Assembly (NCBI GenBank): GCA_900546825.1
Contig: UREE01000003.1
Location: forward strand, 1 to 64,000
Length of the DNA: 64,000 nucleotides
Direction: 5' to 3'
DNA from: an uncultured Collinsella sp.
GTDB lineage: Bacteria; Actinomycetota; Coriobacteriia; Coriobacteriales; Coriobacteriaceae
Under the pieces are notes generated by a model, which was given only the letters and a program-made list of their open reading frames with translations, ran no database searches and had not been told where the DNA came from. Shown piece by piece: positions 16,736-24,187 of this stretch (position 1 is its first letter; every line of letters begins with the position of its first letter). Position numbers and translations under genes: made by a program.

Positions 16736-18685
16736 ATGGAGTCTTCCGCCTACCCGATGCTCTTTAGCCCGATCAAGGTCGGTACGACCGAGGTCAAGAA
16801 CCGCGTCTTTATGCCGCCGGTGTCCACGAACCTGGCCGATCATGGCTATGTGACCGACGACTTGGTCGATCATTACCGTGCCCGTGCCAAGGGCGGCGTG
16901 GGCCTCATCATCACCGAGGTCGTGACGGTCGAGCCCACCTATACCTATCTACCGGGTGACATGTGCTGCTACGACGACACGTTTATCCCTGGCTGGGAAA
17001 AGCTCGCCGCGGCCGTCCACGAGTATGGCTGCAAGATCATGCCGCAGCTCTTCCACCCCGCCTACATGGCCTTTAACATTCCGGGCACGCCGCGCCTGAT
17101 CGCTCCGTCCTTTGTGGGCCCGTCCTATGCCCGCGAGGCGCCGCGCCCCATCACGGTCGATGAGATCCACGAGCTCACGCATCAGTTTGGTGACGCTGCT
17201 GTGCGCATGCAGAAGGCCGGTGTCGACGGCGTCGAGGTCCATGCGGCACACGCCCACGGCATGCTCGGCGGCTTTTTGACCCCGCTCTATAACAAGCGCA
17301 CCGACGAGTACGGTGGCTCGCTCGACGCCCGCATGCGCTTCCTGCTCGAGGTCATCGCCGAGATTCGCGAGCGCTGCGGCAAGGACTTTATCATCGACGT
17401 CCGTATCTCGGGCGACGAGTACACCGATGGCGGCCTGACCCTCAACGACATGATCTATGTCTCGCGTCGCTTGGAGAAGGCCGGCGTCGACATGATCCAC
17501 GTGTCGGGCGGCACTACCATCAAGCGCGGCTCCGCCATTCCCGCCGCCGGCACGCAGCAGGCCTCGCACGCCGCCTGCTCGCGCGAGATCAAAAAGCACG
17601 TCAACATTCCCGTTGCCACGGTCGGCCGCATTAACGAGGCATGGATTGCCGAGGAACTGATCGAGGACGGCGCCGCCGACATCTGCATGATGGGCCGTGC
17701 CAATCTGTGCGATGCCGAGTTCTGCAACAAGGCGGCTGCCGGCAACGCCGACGAGATCCGTCCCTGCATCGGCTGCCTGCGCTGCCTGAACGGCATCATG
17801 TTTGGCAAGCGCATCTCCTGCACCGTCAACCCGGACGTGGAGCGCGACGAGGCCGGCTATGAGCCTGCCGCCGAGGCCAAGAATGTGCTCGTTGTGGGCG
17901 CCGGTCCTGCGGGCATGGAGGCAGCCTACATTGCCGCCAAGCGCGGCCACAACGTGGTGCTCGTGGATAAGCAGGACGAGCCGGGCGGCGAGATGCGCAT
18001 CGCGGCCGTTCCGCCGGCAAAGCAGGAGCTCACGCGCGTGATCAAGTATCAGTACCGTCGCCTGGCCGAGGCCGGCGTCACATGCGTCTTTGGTACCGAG
18101 CTGACCGCCGAGGACATCCAGCGCGACTACGCGGGTTACGAGGTTGTCCTGGCCTATGGCGCCGAACCCATCGCCCCGGCCTTTATGCAGGGCTTTAAGC
18201 AGGTCATGACGGCTGATGACCTGCTGGGCGGCAAGGCTTTCCCGGGCAAGAAGATTGTCATTGTGGGCGGCGGCACCGTTGGCTGCGAGACGGCCGATTA
18301 CCTGGCCCCGTTGGTCAACGATCTGTCGCCGGCAAACCGCGACGTCACCGTTATCGAGATGACCAAGACGCTCGCCGCCAACGAGGGCGGCGCCGGTCGC
18401 GCGGTCCTCATCACGCGTATGCTTTCCAAGGGCGTTCACGTGCTGACCGAGGCCAAGGTGACCGAGATTACCGAGGACACCATCAGTTACGAAAAGGACG
18501 GCGAGGTCCACACCATCGCCGACGCCGACACGCTGGTGCTTGCCATGGGTTACCGCCCCAACACCAAGCTGGCCGATGACCTTGCCGTTGCCGGCGTTGC
18601 CACCCACGTGCTGGGCGATGCCCAGAAGTGCGGCAACATCCGCGACGCCATCGGCGACGGCTACAAGGTCGCCTGCGAGCTGTAG
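16736..18685 (+). CDS. Old-yellow-enzyme/2,4-dienoyl-CoA reductase-type FAD/FMN oxidoreductase
   Basis: This 649-residue flavoenzyme has an N-terminal FMN TIM barrel (about 1-345), a 4Fe-4S motif (CIGCLRCLNG followed by SCTVNP, about 346-370) and a C-terminal FAD/NAD(P) module (GAGPAGMEAAYIAA near residue 385; GGGTVGCETADYLA near residue 512). This is the plan of 2,4-dienoyl-CoA reductase, enoate reductases and BaiCD/BaiH. It probably reduces an activated C=C bond in the cytoplasm; the substrate is unknown. GAAAGGAA precedes the ATG. The preceding GltD-like gene could supply electrons, but a hairpin separates them. Confidence 0.85.
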   Translation: MESSAYPMLFSPIKVGTTEVKNRVFMPPVSTNLADHGYVTDDLVDHYRARAKGGVGLIITEVVTVEPTYTYLPGDMCCYDDTFIPGWEKLAAAVHEYGCKIMPQLFHPAYMAFNIPGTPRLIAPSFVGPSYAREAPRPITVDEIHELTHQFGDAAVRMQKAGVDGVEVHAAHAHGMLGGFLTPLYNKRTDEYGGSLDARMRFLLEVIAEIRERCGKDFIIDVRISGDEYTDGGLTLNDMIYVSRRLEKAGVDMIHVSGGTTIKRGSAIPAAGTQQASHAACSREIKKHVNIPVATVGRINEAWIAEELIEDGAADICMMGRANLCDAEFCNKAAAGNADEIRPCIGCLRCLNGIMFGKRISCTVNPDVERDEAGYEPAAEAKNVLVVGAGPAGMEAAYIAAKRGHNVVLVDKQDEPGGEMRIAAVPPAKQELTRVIKYQYRRLAEAGVTCVFGTELTAEDIQRDYAGYEVVLAYGAEPIAPAFMQGFKQVMTADDLLGGKAFPGKKIVIVGGGTVGCETADYLAPLVNDLSPANRDVTVIEMTKTLAANEGGAGRAVLITRMLSKGVHVLTEAKVTEITEDTISYEKDGEVHTIADADTLVLAMGYRPNTKLADDLAVAGVATHVLGDAQKCGNIRDAIGDGYKVACEL

Positions 18686-18742
18686 GCTCTTGGCAAATAG
18701 GGGAGCGGCCGCCTTGCGGTGACTCAAGCGATAGCCAATCTA

Positions 18743-18781
18743 AAAAGGCGCCGCGACACATGGATCGTCGCGGCGCCTTTT
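18743..18781. terminator. Bidirectional terminator between convergent genes
   Basis: A perfect 15-base stem (18743-18757 with 18767-18781) has A-tracts on the left arm and T-tracts on the right. It can serve both the oxidoreductase on plus and the isomerase on minus. Confidence 0.92.
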
Positions 18782-18823
18782 GTCTGGCGGTTTGTTGGGG
18801 GTCGGTGCGCCCCGTGGGCCTTA

Positions 18824-19465
18824 TTACAGGCCCAAGATCTCCTTGACCTTGGCGATGATGGCCTCGTCGGTGGCGTTGGCAAAGAAGTACTCCTGGAAGT
18901 GCTCACCAGCGAGGGCGCCCTTCACCAGATCCTGATCGATCTCGCCCAGGACGTCGACGAGCGGACGCATGGTCACAGCGCGCACGCCGTCGAGGATCTT
19001 CTTGTTGCGCTGCTCGGGCTCAACGCGCTCGGCGGGGTAGCCGTTGCCCGAGCCAAAGCCAAAGAGCTTCTCGAAGGTGTACTCGAGGTTGAGCTCCTGG
19101 CCCCAGCCGTTCTTGAGGGCGAAGGGCATGGCGACGGCATTGCCATCGTTGACCTGGGCAAAGGTGTAGGCATCCAGCGGGTCGGCAACATGGCCGCACA
19201 GCACGCCGGGGAAGGAGTTGCAGGCGAGCATGGCGCCCTCGCCGGTGCCGCAACCGGTCACGACGTAGTCGGCAGCGCCGGAGTTGAGCAGCACGGCGGC
19301 AAGAATGCCGTTCTGCACGTAGGTGAGGGGCTTGGAGTCGGCATCGGCATACATGCCATAGTTAAAGACGGTGTGCCCCATGGGCTCGACAACCTTCTTA
19401 AGGGCAGCCTCGATCATAGGGTTCTTGGAGTTCTGAGAATTCTCGTTGATTAGAGCGATCTTCAT
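18824..19465 (-). CDS. dhuI: RpiB/LacAB-family ketol-isomerase, likely DhuI-type
   Basis: This 213-residue protein has the RpiB/LacA/LacB fold, seen in GCGTGEGAMLACNSFPGV and the following CGHVADPLDA. Streptococcal DhuI, an RpiB-like isomerase of similar size encoded next to a KduD-type dehydrogenase (DhuD), converts 4-deoxy-L-threo-5-hexosulose uronate to 2,5-diketo-3-deoxygluconate. The same pairing is seen here, and no classical KduI was found. The start MKIALINENSQ follows a ribosome-site-like GAAAGG on the minus strand. The function is inferred from context and fold; a true pentose- or galactose-6-phosphate isomerase cannot be excluded. Confidence 0.78.
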   Translation of the reverse strand: MKIALINENSQNSKNPMIEAALKKVVEPMGHTVFNYGMYADADSKPLTYVQNGILAAVLLNSGAADYVVTGCGTGEGAMLACNSFPGVLCGHVADPLDAYTFAQVNDGNAVAMPFALKNGWGQELNLEYTFEKLFGFGSGNGYPAERVEPEQRNKKILDGVRAVTMRPLVDVLGEIDQDLVKGALAGEHFQEYFFANATDEAIIAKVKEILGL

Positions 19466-19570
19466 TTGAGTTAACCTTTCAACTAAATCTTCCAGTTTTT
19501 TGTTTCTGTGCGCGGGCGGCGGCAAAGCCAACCCGCGATGAGCTATGCGGGCGGTCGGCAGTTAAGTCTG

Positions 19571-19640
19571 TCGCGAGTTCCGCACAAACCGGAAAGCACT
19601 TAATGTGCTTTCCGTGCGAGCAGGACTGTTTGAGCAGCAG
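19571..19640. repeat. Family D hairpin, copy 1
   Basis: A perfect 10-base stem (19590-19599 with 19605-19614, CGGAAAGCAC / GTGCTTTCCG) is flanked by GAGTTCCGCAC on the left and GCAGGACTGTTTGA on the right. Read on the minus strand it matches the inner part of the element at 57613-57671. It lies between kduD and dhuI, where it may act as a processing or attenuation hairpin. Confidence 0.7.
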
Positions 19641-19671
19641 ACCTTATCGTCCACCGCCTCGCCCGAATGCC

Positions 19672-20481
19672 CTATTGCGGCTGTTTGCCGATGTAGGCGA
19701 GGATGCCGCCGTCCACGTACAGAATGTGCCCGTTGACGAAGTTCGATGCGTCGGAAGCCAGGAACACGGCGGGGCCCTTCAGGTCCTCGGGCGTGCCCCA
19801 ACGGGCGGCCGGCGTCTTGGCAATGATGAACTGGTCAAACGGGTGGCGGCTGCCGTCGGGCTGCGTCTCGCGCAGCGGTGCGGTCTGCGGCGTGGCGATG
19901 TAGCCGGGCCCAATGCCGTTGCACTGGATATTGGCCTCGCCAAACTCGGAGCAGATGTTCTTGGTGAGCATCTTGAGTCCGCCCTTGGCGGCGGCATAGC
20001 CGGCGATGGTCTCGCGGCCCAGCTCGCTCATCATGGAGCAGATATTGATGATCTTGCCGTGACCCTTGGCGATCATGCCCGGCAGGCAGGCCTTGGACAC
20101 GATGAACGGGGCATTGAGGTCGATGTCGACGACGCGACGGAAGTCCTCGGCGCTCATGTCGAGCATCGGGGTGCGCTGGATGACGCCGGCGTTGTTGACC
20201 AGAATGTCGGGCGTGGTGCCAAAATCGGCCTCGATCTTGGCGATGAGCTCGGCGACGACGGCCTCGTCGGTGACGTCGGCAACATAGCCGTGAGCATCAA
20301 AGCCCAGCTCGCGGTAGTGCTTCTCGGCCTCGGCGACCTTGTCGGCGTGACGGGCGTTAAAGGCGATCCTGGCGCCGGCTTCGCCGAGTGCCTCGGCCAT
20401 GGCCATGCCGATGCCATAGGTGGCGCCGGTCACGAGCGCGACCTTGCCGTCCAGGCGGAAGCTGTCCATAAGATCAGACAT
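19672..20481 (-). CDS. kduD: 2-deoxy-D-gluconate 3-dehydrogenase-type SDR
   Basis: This 269-residue short-chain dehydrogenase has the cofactor motif TGATYGIGMA (near residue 20), an active-site serine in ICSMMSELG and the YAAAKGGL Tyr/Lys pair. KduD enzymes reduce 2,5-diketo-3-deoxygluconate to KDG, which fits its pairing with the isomerase downstream and the GH105 enzyme in the island. GGAAGG precedes the chosen ATG (MSDLMDSFRLDGK); a codon 27 bases upstream lies in a half-operator. A GTGAACGTTCAC site lies about 105 bases upstream. Confidence 0.86.
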   Translation of the reverse strand: MSDLMDSFRLDGKVALVTGATYGIGMAMAEALGEAGARIAFNARHADKVAEAEKHYRELGFDAHGYVADVTDEAVVAELIAKIEADFGTTPDILVNNAGVIQRTPMLDMSAEDFRRVVDIDLNAPFIVSKACLPGMIAKGHGKIINICSMMSELGRETIAGYAAAKGGLKMLTKNICSEFGEANIQCNGIGPGYIATPQTAPLRETQPDGSRHPFDQFIIAKTPAARWGTPEDLKGPAVFLASDASNFVNGHILYVDGGILAYIGKQPQ

Positions 20482-20497
20482 AGCAATCCTTCCAAAA

Positions 20498-20615
20498 GAA
20501 ACGTTCATCTATATAAGTCTTACTTTTCGTACAAGCTCAGTATATGTGAAGTAGGGTAATAAACCCTCCCATTCTCCGAAAAATAGGTGAACGTTCACTT
20601 TTAAAAGGTAAACGG
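20498..20615 (-). promoter_or_regulatory. kduD control region with GTGAACGTTCAC operator
   Basis: A perfect GTGAACGTTCAC is at 20587-20598, and a degenerate site reading GATGAACGTTTC on minus is at 20498-20509, just before the ribosome site. A CCGTTTA box (minus, 20609-20615) stands where CCGTTCA stands at the other promoters. The spacing of the two operators (about 90 bases) differs from the 38-41 seen elsewhere. TATACT on minus near 20540 is a possible -10. Confidence 0.6.
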
Positions 20616-20717
20616 TGAACTCGCCCTGCTGTGCGGACGGCACGATTGTCCTGATCGAGGAGGGCAAGCTCGAGAGACAAGTGGGCACGGGCTGCCCGTT
20701 GGCCCCGCGCGTAGTGC

Positions 20718-20846
20718 TACTTTTCAAACGCGGCGCGCGCAAAGTGCCGGGTGAACAACTTACTGGCGATGCCGGCGACGTTGCCTAAGATCAGCGCCGA
20801 GATAGCGGTGGTCACGTCTGGTCACGTCAAAGCCATCTAAGTTGTG
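20718..20846 (-). pseudogene. Possible broken 40-aa reading frame with a 10-base tandem duplication
   Basis: On minus, the ATG at 20846-20844 opens MHNLDGFDVT, then a tandem duplication of TGGTCACGTC (plus strand 20809-20818 and 20819-20828) shifts the frame. With one copy removed the frame continues with a hydrophobic TTAISALILGNVAGIASKLF segment and a basic tail, and stops at 20718. It may be a small membrane protein or the remnant of a longer one. No family was recognised. Confidence 0.3.
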
Positions 20847-20950
20847 CATGGGTGCCAGCGGCCCTTATTTCACCGCAACTGAGGGTATGGGGGATGCGAT
20901 AGTATTACGTGGTGAAATTCGACAAACCGTGAGCTTCATCCGAGGGCTTT

Positions 20951-21643
20951 ATGGAACAACATCAGCTTTATCAGAGCCTGCAAGATCAGGCATACAACGC
21001 ATTGCGCTCCAAGATCATCTATGCCGAGCTCAAACCCGGCACACGTCTTTCGGCGATTGGTCTGGAAAAGGAGACGGGAATCGGGCGCACGCCCATTCGC
21101 GAGTCCTTTGTGCGTCTGCGTGAGCAGGAGCTAGTGGAAACGCGTCCCAAAAGCGGCACCTATGTCTCAAAAATCAGCATGGAGCGCGCTGAGAACGCCT
21201 GTTTCTTGCGCGAGAAACTCGAGAGAAGTGTGCTCATTAAATGCTGCTCTGCCGCCACGCCCGAGCAAAAGTATCGGCTCGAGCAGATTCTTGCCGAGTC
21301 CGAGTCGCTCGATCATCGTGAAACGCGTCGCTTTTTCGATCTGGACAACCTGTTCCATGAGACATGTTTTGAGATTGCCGGCCGCCACATGTTGTGGGAT
21401 TGGATGAAGAGCGTCAACACGCATTTTGAGCGATACAACTGGTTGCGTATGGTGTCGCAGGATCTGGATTGGGAGCCGATTCGTCGGCAGCATCGCCGGA
21501 TTCTCGAGGCCATTAAAAAGGGCGATACCGACACGGCGAGCTACCTGGCGGAGACGCACCTGCATCTGATGCCCGAGGAGCAGGGCCCGGTTATCGCCTT
21601 GCATCCCGACTATTTCGAGCTGTCCAAAGACTCGGCCATCTAA
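20951..21643 (+). CDS. GntR-family regulator with FCD sensor domain
   Basis: This 230-residue regulator has an N-terminal winged helix (residues 8-75, with GIGRTPIRESFVRLREQELVETRPKSGTYV split across helix and wing) and an all-helical FCD domain (about 85-220). The FCD carries the usual metal/ligand histidines: one in NLFHETCF, one in RQHRRILEA, one in ETHLHLM. FCD regulators such as UxuR and ExuR often sense hexuronates or their breakdown products, so control of the surrounding genes is plausible. The target sites are not known; CCGTTCA boxes could belong to it. It is a single gene followed by hairpins. Confidence 0.85.
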   Translation: MEQHQLYQSLQDQAYNALRSKIIYAELKPGTRLSAIGLEKETGIGRTPIRESFVRLREQELVETRPKSGTYVSKISMERAENACFLREKLERSVLIKCCSAATPEQKYRLEQILAESESLDHRETRRFFDLDNLFHETCFEIAGRHMLWDWMKSVNTHFERYNWLRMVSQDLDWEPIRRQHRRILEAIKKGDTDTASYLAETHLHLMPEEQGPVIALHPDYFELSKDSAI

Positions 21644-21660
21644 CTCGTTCCCTACATTAG

Positions 21661-21723
21661 TTGCGGTGAAATAGGGACTGTTTTGCGGCTTTGACGACGT
21701 AGGCAGTCCGTATTTCACCGCAA
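21661..21723. repeat. Family C hairpin, copy 2
   Basis: A 19-base stem (21661-21679 with 21705-21723) with one mismatch. The arm TTGCGGTGAAATAGGGACT and the loop start TGTTTTG resemble copy 1 at 16554-16620. It lies 17 bases after the GntR stop. Confidence 0.8.
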
Positions 21724-21751
21724 GTGCGGGGGTGCAATCGGGGCATGAAAA

Positions 21752-21819
21752 GGCTGCGGCGCCGCTTGGAGGAAAAGACCGGAAGCAAGGGTCCATTCCT
21801 CCAGACGGCGCCGCAGCTG
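21752..21819 (+). terminator. Long imperfect hairpin after the GntR gene
   Basis: Arms 21752-21774 and 21797-21819 pair at about 20 of 23 positions. TGTTTT follows, so it can act as a plus-strand terminator. It is the second of three hairpins in the 380-base gap before eda. Confidence 0.65.
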
Positions 21820-21876
21820 TTTTGGTGGACTGGATTATGTTGAGTCGGTTGATTGACCGGGAAAGCAAAGCGGCTT

Positions 21877-22001
21877 GGGGGCGTGTCGCTTCCGTCACGT
21901 TCTATCAGCATACAAGACGGTTTCGGTTCTTGTTCGTGACGGAAACGGCGCGCTTCCGAGCCGTTTTAAAAGAAAGGAGGCGAGGTCTAGGGCACGCCCC
22001 C
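21877..22001. terminator. Nested hairpins at the 3' end of eda
   Basis: Three nested or adjacent pairings are visible: GGGGGCGTG 21877-21885 with CACGCCCCC 21993-22001; TTCCGTCACG 21890-21899 with CGTGACGGAA 21935-21944; and AAACGGC 21943-21949 with GCCGTTT 21960-21966. The last two share two bases, so they are alternatives in part. The last is flanked by A and T runs and is the likely terminator. Confidence 0.55.
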
Positions 22002-22022
22002 TTTCACGATAGAGAGCTAAAC

Positions 22023-22664
22023 CTAGCCGCGAACCTTCTTGACGACGTCCATAGCCTCGCGGGCGATCTGCTCGACCTTGGAGAAGTCGCCGTCGGCGAA
22101 CAGGGCCGGCTTAACCATCCAGGTGCCACCGCAGGCGATGATGGCGCTGGAGCTCAGGTACTCCTCGACGTTGGCGGTGCTCACGCCGCCGGTGGGCATA
22201 AAGCGATGGCCGACAAACGGAGCGGCGAGGGCCTTGATGGTGTTGAGGCCGCCATACTGAGCCGCGGGGAAGAACTTGGTGACCTTGAGGCCCAGGTTCT
22301 CGGCGGCGGTGACCTCGGAGGGGGTCACGGTGCCGGGCAGCACGGGCAGGTCGATGTCGATGCAGTGCTTCACGACGTCCTCGTTGTAACCCGGGGAGAC
22401 GATGAACTTGGCACCGGCGGCGCGGGCCTGCTCAACCTGCTCAACGGTCAGGACGGTGCCGGCGCCAACGCACATCTCGGGCTCGGCGGCGGCCATAGCG
22501 GCGATGCACTCGGCGGCGCAGGCGGTGCGGAAGGTGACCTCGGCGGATTTCATGCCGGCTGCCATAAGGGCGTGAGCGAGCGGAGCGGCATCCTCGACCT
22601 TGTTGAGCACGACGACCGGGACGATGCCCAGGGATTCAAGCGTGGTGTAGAACTGATCGAACAT
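22023..22664 (-). CDS. eda: KDPG/KHG aldolase
   Basis: The enzyme cleaves 2-keto-3-deoxy-6-phosphogluconate to pyruvate and glyceraldehyde-3-phosphate, the last step of the uronate route. The 213 residues form a class I aldolase TIM barrel with the Schiff-base lysine in TKFFPAAQYGG, the conserved glutamate in SAEVTFRT and the phosphate-site segment KFIVSPGYNED. GAAAGGA precedes the chosen ATG (MFDQFYTTLESLG). It lies downstream of kdgK on the same strand, separated by a 250-base gap full of hairpins. Confidence 0.95.
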   Translation of the reverse strand: MFDQFYTTLESLGIVPVVVLNKVEDAAPLAHALMAAGMKSAEVTFRTACAAECIAAMAAAEPEMCVGAGTVLTVEQVEQARAAGAKFIVSPGYNEDVVKHCIDIDLPVLPGTVTPSEVTAAENLGLKVTKFFPAAQYGGLNTIKALAAPFVGHRFMPTGGVSTANVEEYLSSSAIIACGGTWMVKPALFADGDFSKVEQIAREAMDVVKKVRG

Positions 22665-22714
22665 GGTGTTCCTTTCGATGTGAGGCGCGCACGGGCGCAT
22701 GATTGCTAAATGTG

Positions 22715-22903
22715 CTGGTCAAGAGCCGGTTTTGGATTGGTTATCGGAGGCACTGCTTGGGGTTCAAGCAATTCCAAAACCGGCTGCGCGACCAGTCGTA
22801 TAGGGAATGCCGGGCAAAACCGGAATGGGACTGGTGGTTTTGCCCGACCGGAAGGATCGGGGAGCGGGCCGCAGGGGTATGGGTATGGAAAGCTGCGGCC
22901 CGC
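22715..22903. repeat. Three consecutive hairpins between kdgK and eda
   Basis: Hairpin 1 pairs 22715-22720 with 22790-22795 and 22724-22736 with 22773-22785 (AGCCGGTTTTGGA). Hairpin 2 is a perfect 11-base stem, 22811-22821 with 22836-22846. Hairpin 3 is a perfect 11-base stem, 22864-22874 with 22893-22903. Hairpin 3 lies 14 bases past the kdgK stop and may terminate or stabilise that message. No reading frame is convincing in this 253-base gap. Confidence 0.75.
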
Positions 22904-22917
22904 GGAATGGAGACAGC

Positions 22918-23952
22918 TTAGCGCGCAACGCGAGTGCCACCGTCGGCGGTGTTGGCGACGGCTGCGATCTCGTCTGCGGTCACCAAGTTGGAATCGCCCT
23001 TGATGGTGAGCTTGAGGATCGAGGCCGCAATGGCGTAGTTGACGGCAGCCTGCGGGTCAAAGTCGTTGATGAGGGCATGGACGAGACCGGCGTTGAAAGC
23101 ATCGCCGGCGGCAACGCCCTCGAGCACGTGCACGTCGTGAGCAGGGGAGAACCAGTGCTCGCCGCTCTCGGCGTCAAAGAGCATGCCCATCCAGATGGAG
23201 CGCTCGACGCAGGAGATGTTGCGGACGACCGAGGCGACCTTCTTGCAACCGTACTCGGCGCAGATCTGACGGGCCATCTCGACGTAGGTGTCGCGTTCCT
23301 CGATGCCGTGGGCAAGGGAGCCGGAGACGCAGGTCATGCCGAGACCGGCGGGTGCGTCCTCGTCGTTGGCGATGCAGATGTCGACGAGTGGCAGGAGCTC
23401 CTTCATGGTTGCCTGCGACTTCTCGGGCGACCACATCTTGCCGCGATAGTTCACGTCGCAAACGGTGGTGATGCCCTTGGCGCGGCAGGCGGTGAGGGCA
23501 TCCTTGCAGGCGGCGGCCATCTCGTCGGAGACGGCGGGCGTCACGCCGGAGAAGTAGAAGACATCGACACCCTTGAGGATCTCGTCCCAGTCAAAGACGT
23601 CGCGCTTGGCCATGTTGATGGCAGAGTACTTGCGGTCGTAGACGCAGCCGTTGCCGCGCTGCGAGGCGCCGACCTCAAACACATAGGAACCAAGACGGTC
23701 GCCCTGGCGCACGACGCGCGAGGTATCGACGTCGTAGACCTTCAGCGAACGCAGGGCGCACTCGCCCAGACGGTTGGCCGGGACAACGGAGACGTAAGCT
23801 GCCTTGTCACCCTGGTAGGCCAGGGAAAGCGCGGTGTTGGCTTCGGCGCCGCCGTAGCGGACATCAAACTCGGTCGCCTGCTCAATGCGCAGATGATCTT
23901 TGGGCGAGAGCCTCATCATGATCTCGCCGAAGGTAAGAACCGTTTTACCCAT
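22918..23952 (-). CDS. kdgK: 2-keto-3-deoxygluconate kinase (PfkB family)
   Basis: The enzyme phosphorylates KDG from both the UxaA and KduD branches to KDPG. The 344 residues show the PfkB signatures: GGAEANTALSLAYQG (near residue 34) and, near the C-terminus, VAAGDAFNAG, whose aspartate is the catalytic base (AAGD in place of the usual GAGD). AAGGAG precedes the chosen ATG (MGKTVLTFGEIMMRLS); in-frame codons further upstream fall in a leader hairpin. It is divergent from a LacI regulator with operator-like repeats between them. Confidence 0.92.
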   Translation of the reverse strand: MGKTVLTFGEIMMRLSPKDHLRIEQATEFDVRYGGAEANTALSLAYQGDKAAYVSVVPANRLGECALRSLKVYDVDTSRVVRQGDRLGSYVFEVGASQRGNGCVYDRKYSAINMAKRDVFDWDEILKGVDVFYFSGVTPAVSDEMAAACKDALTACRAKGITTVCDVNYRGKMWSPEKSQATMKELLPLVDICIANDEDAPAGLGMTCVSGSLAHGIEERDTYVEMARQICAEYGCKKVASVVRNISCVERSIWMGMLFDAESGEHWFSPAHDVHVLEGVAAGDAFNAGLVHALINDFDPQAAVNYAIAASILKLTIKGDSNLVTADEIAAVANTADGGTRVAR

Positions 23953-23995
23953 GGTCGCGCAGCTCCTTCTTACTCGTGCGTACACCTTTGATATG

Positions 23996-24053
23996 GCGTT
24001 GGCACGGAGGTGCCAAGACGGTAGGGTACATCTTTGCACCTCCGTGCCAACGC
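23996..24053 (-). repeat. Perfect 18-bp inverted repeat in the kdgK leader
   Basis: Arms 23996-24013 and 24036-24053 (GCGTTGGCACGGAGGTGC) are fully complementary around a 22-base loop. The element begins 44 bases before the kdgK ATG, with no T-tract. It may be a leader RNA structure or another dispersed hairpin. Confidence 0.7.
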
Positions 24054-24057
24054 TTGC

Positions 24058-24103
24058 CGAAATCGGTTTACGAAATCGGTTTCGTTTCGAGTTGTAGTAT
24101 ACT
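24058..24103. promoter_or_regulatory. Operator-like repeats between kdgK and the LacI regulator
   Basis: CGAAATCGGTTT occurs twice in direct order, 13 bases apart (24058-24069 and 24071-24082). The second copy extends to ACGAAATCGGTTTCGT, whose ends form an inverted repeat. TATACT at 24098-24103 is a good -10 for the regulator gene. This motif differs from GTGAACGTTCAC, so a second regulon is likely. Confidence 0.6.
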
Positions 24104-24187
24104 CACCTACAGCGTTTTGCAAGCGAGATTTTTAAAAAAATGCCTAAAATGGCTCAGACTGCCGACAATTGGGAAACGGGGTGCGCT

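Noticed and set aside
20599..20717. Coding potential in the gap between kduD and the GntR gene
   Set aside because: Short frames on both strands lack ribosome sites and recognisable sequence; only the broken frame at 20718-20846 is worth noting.
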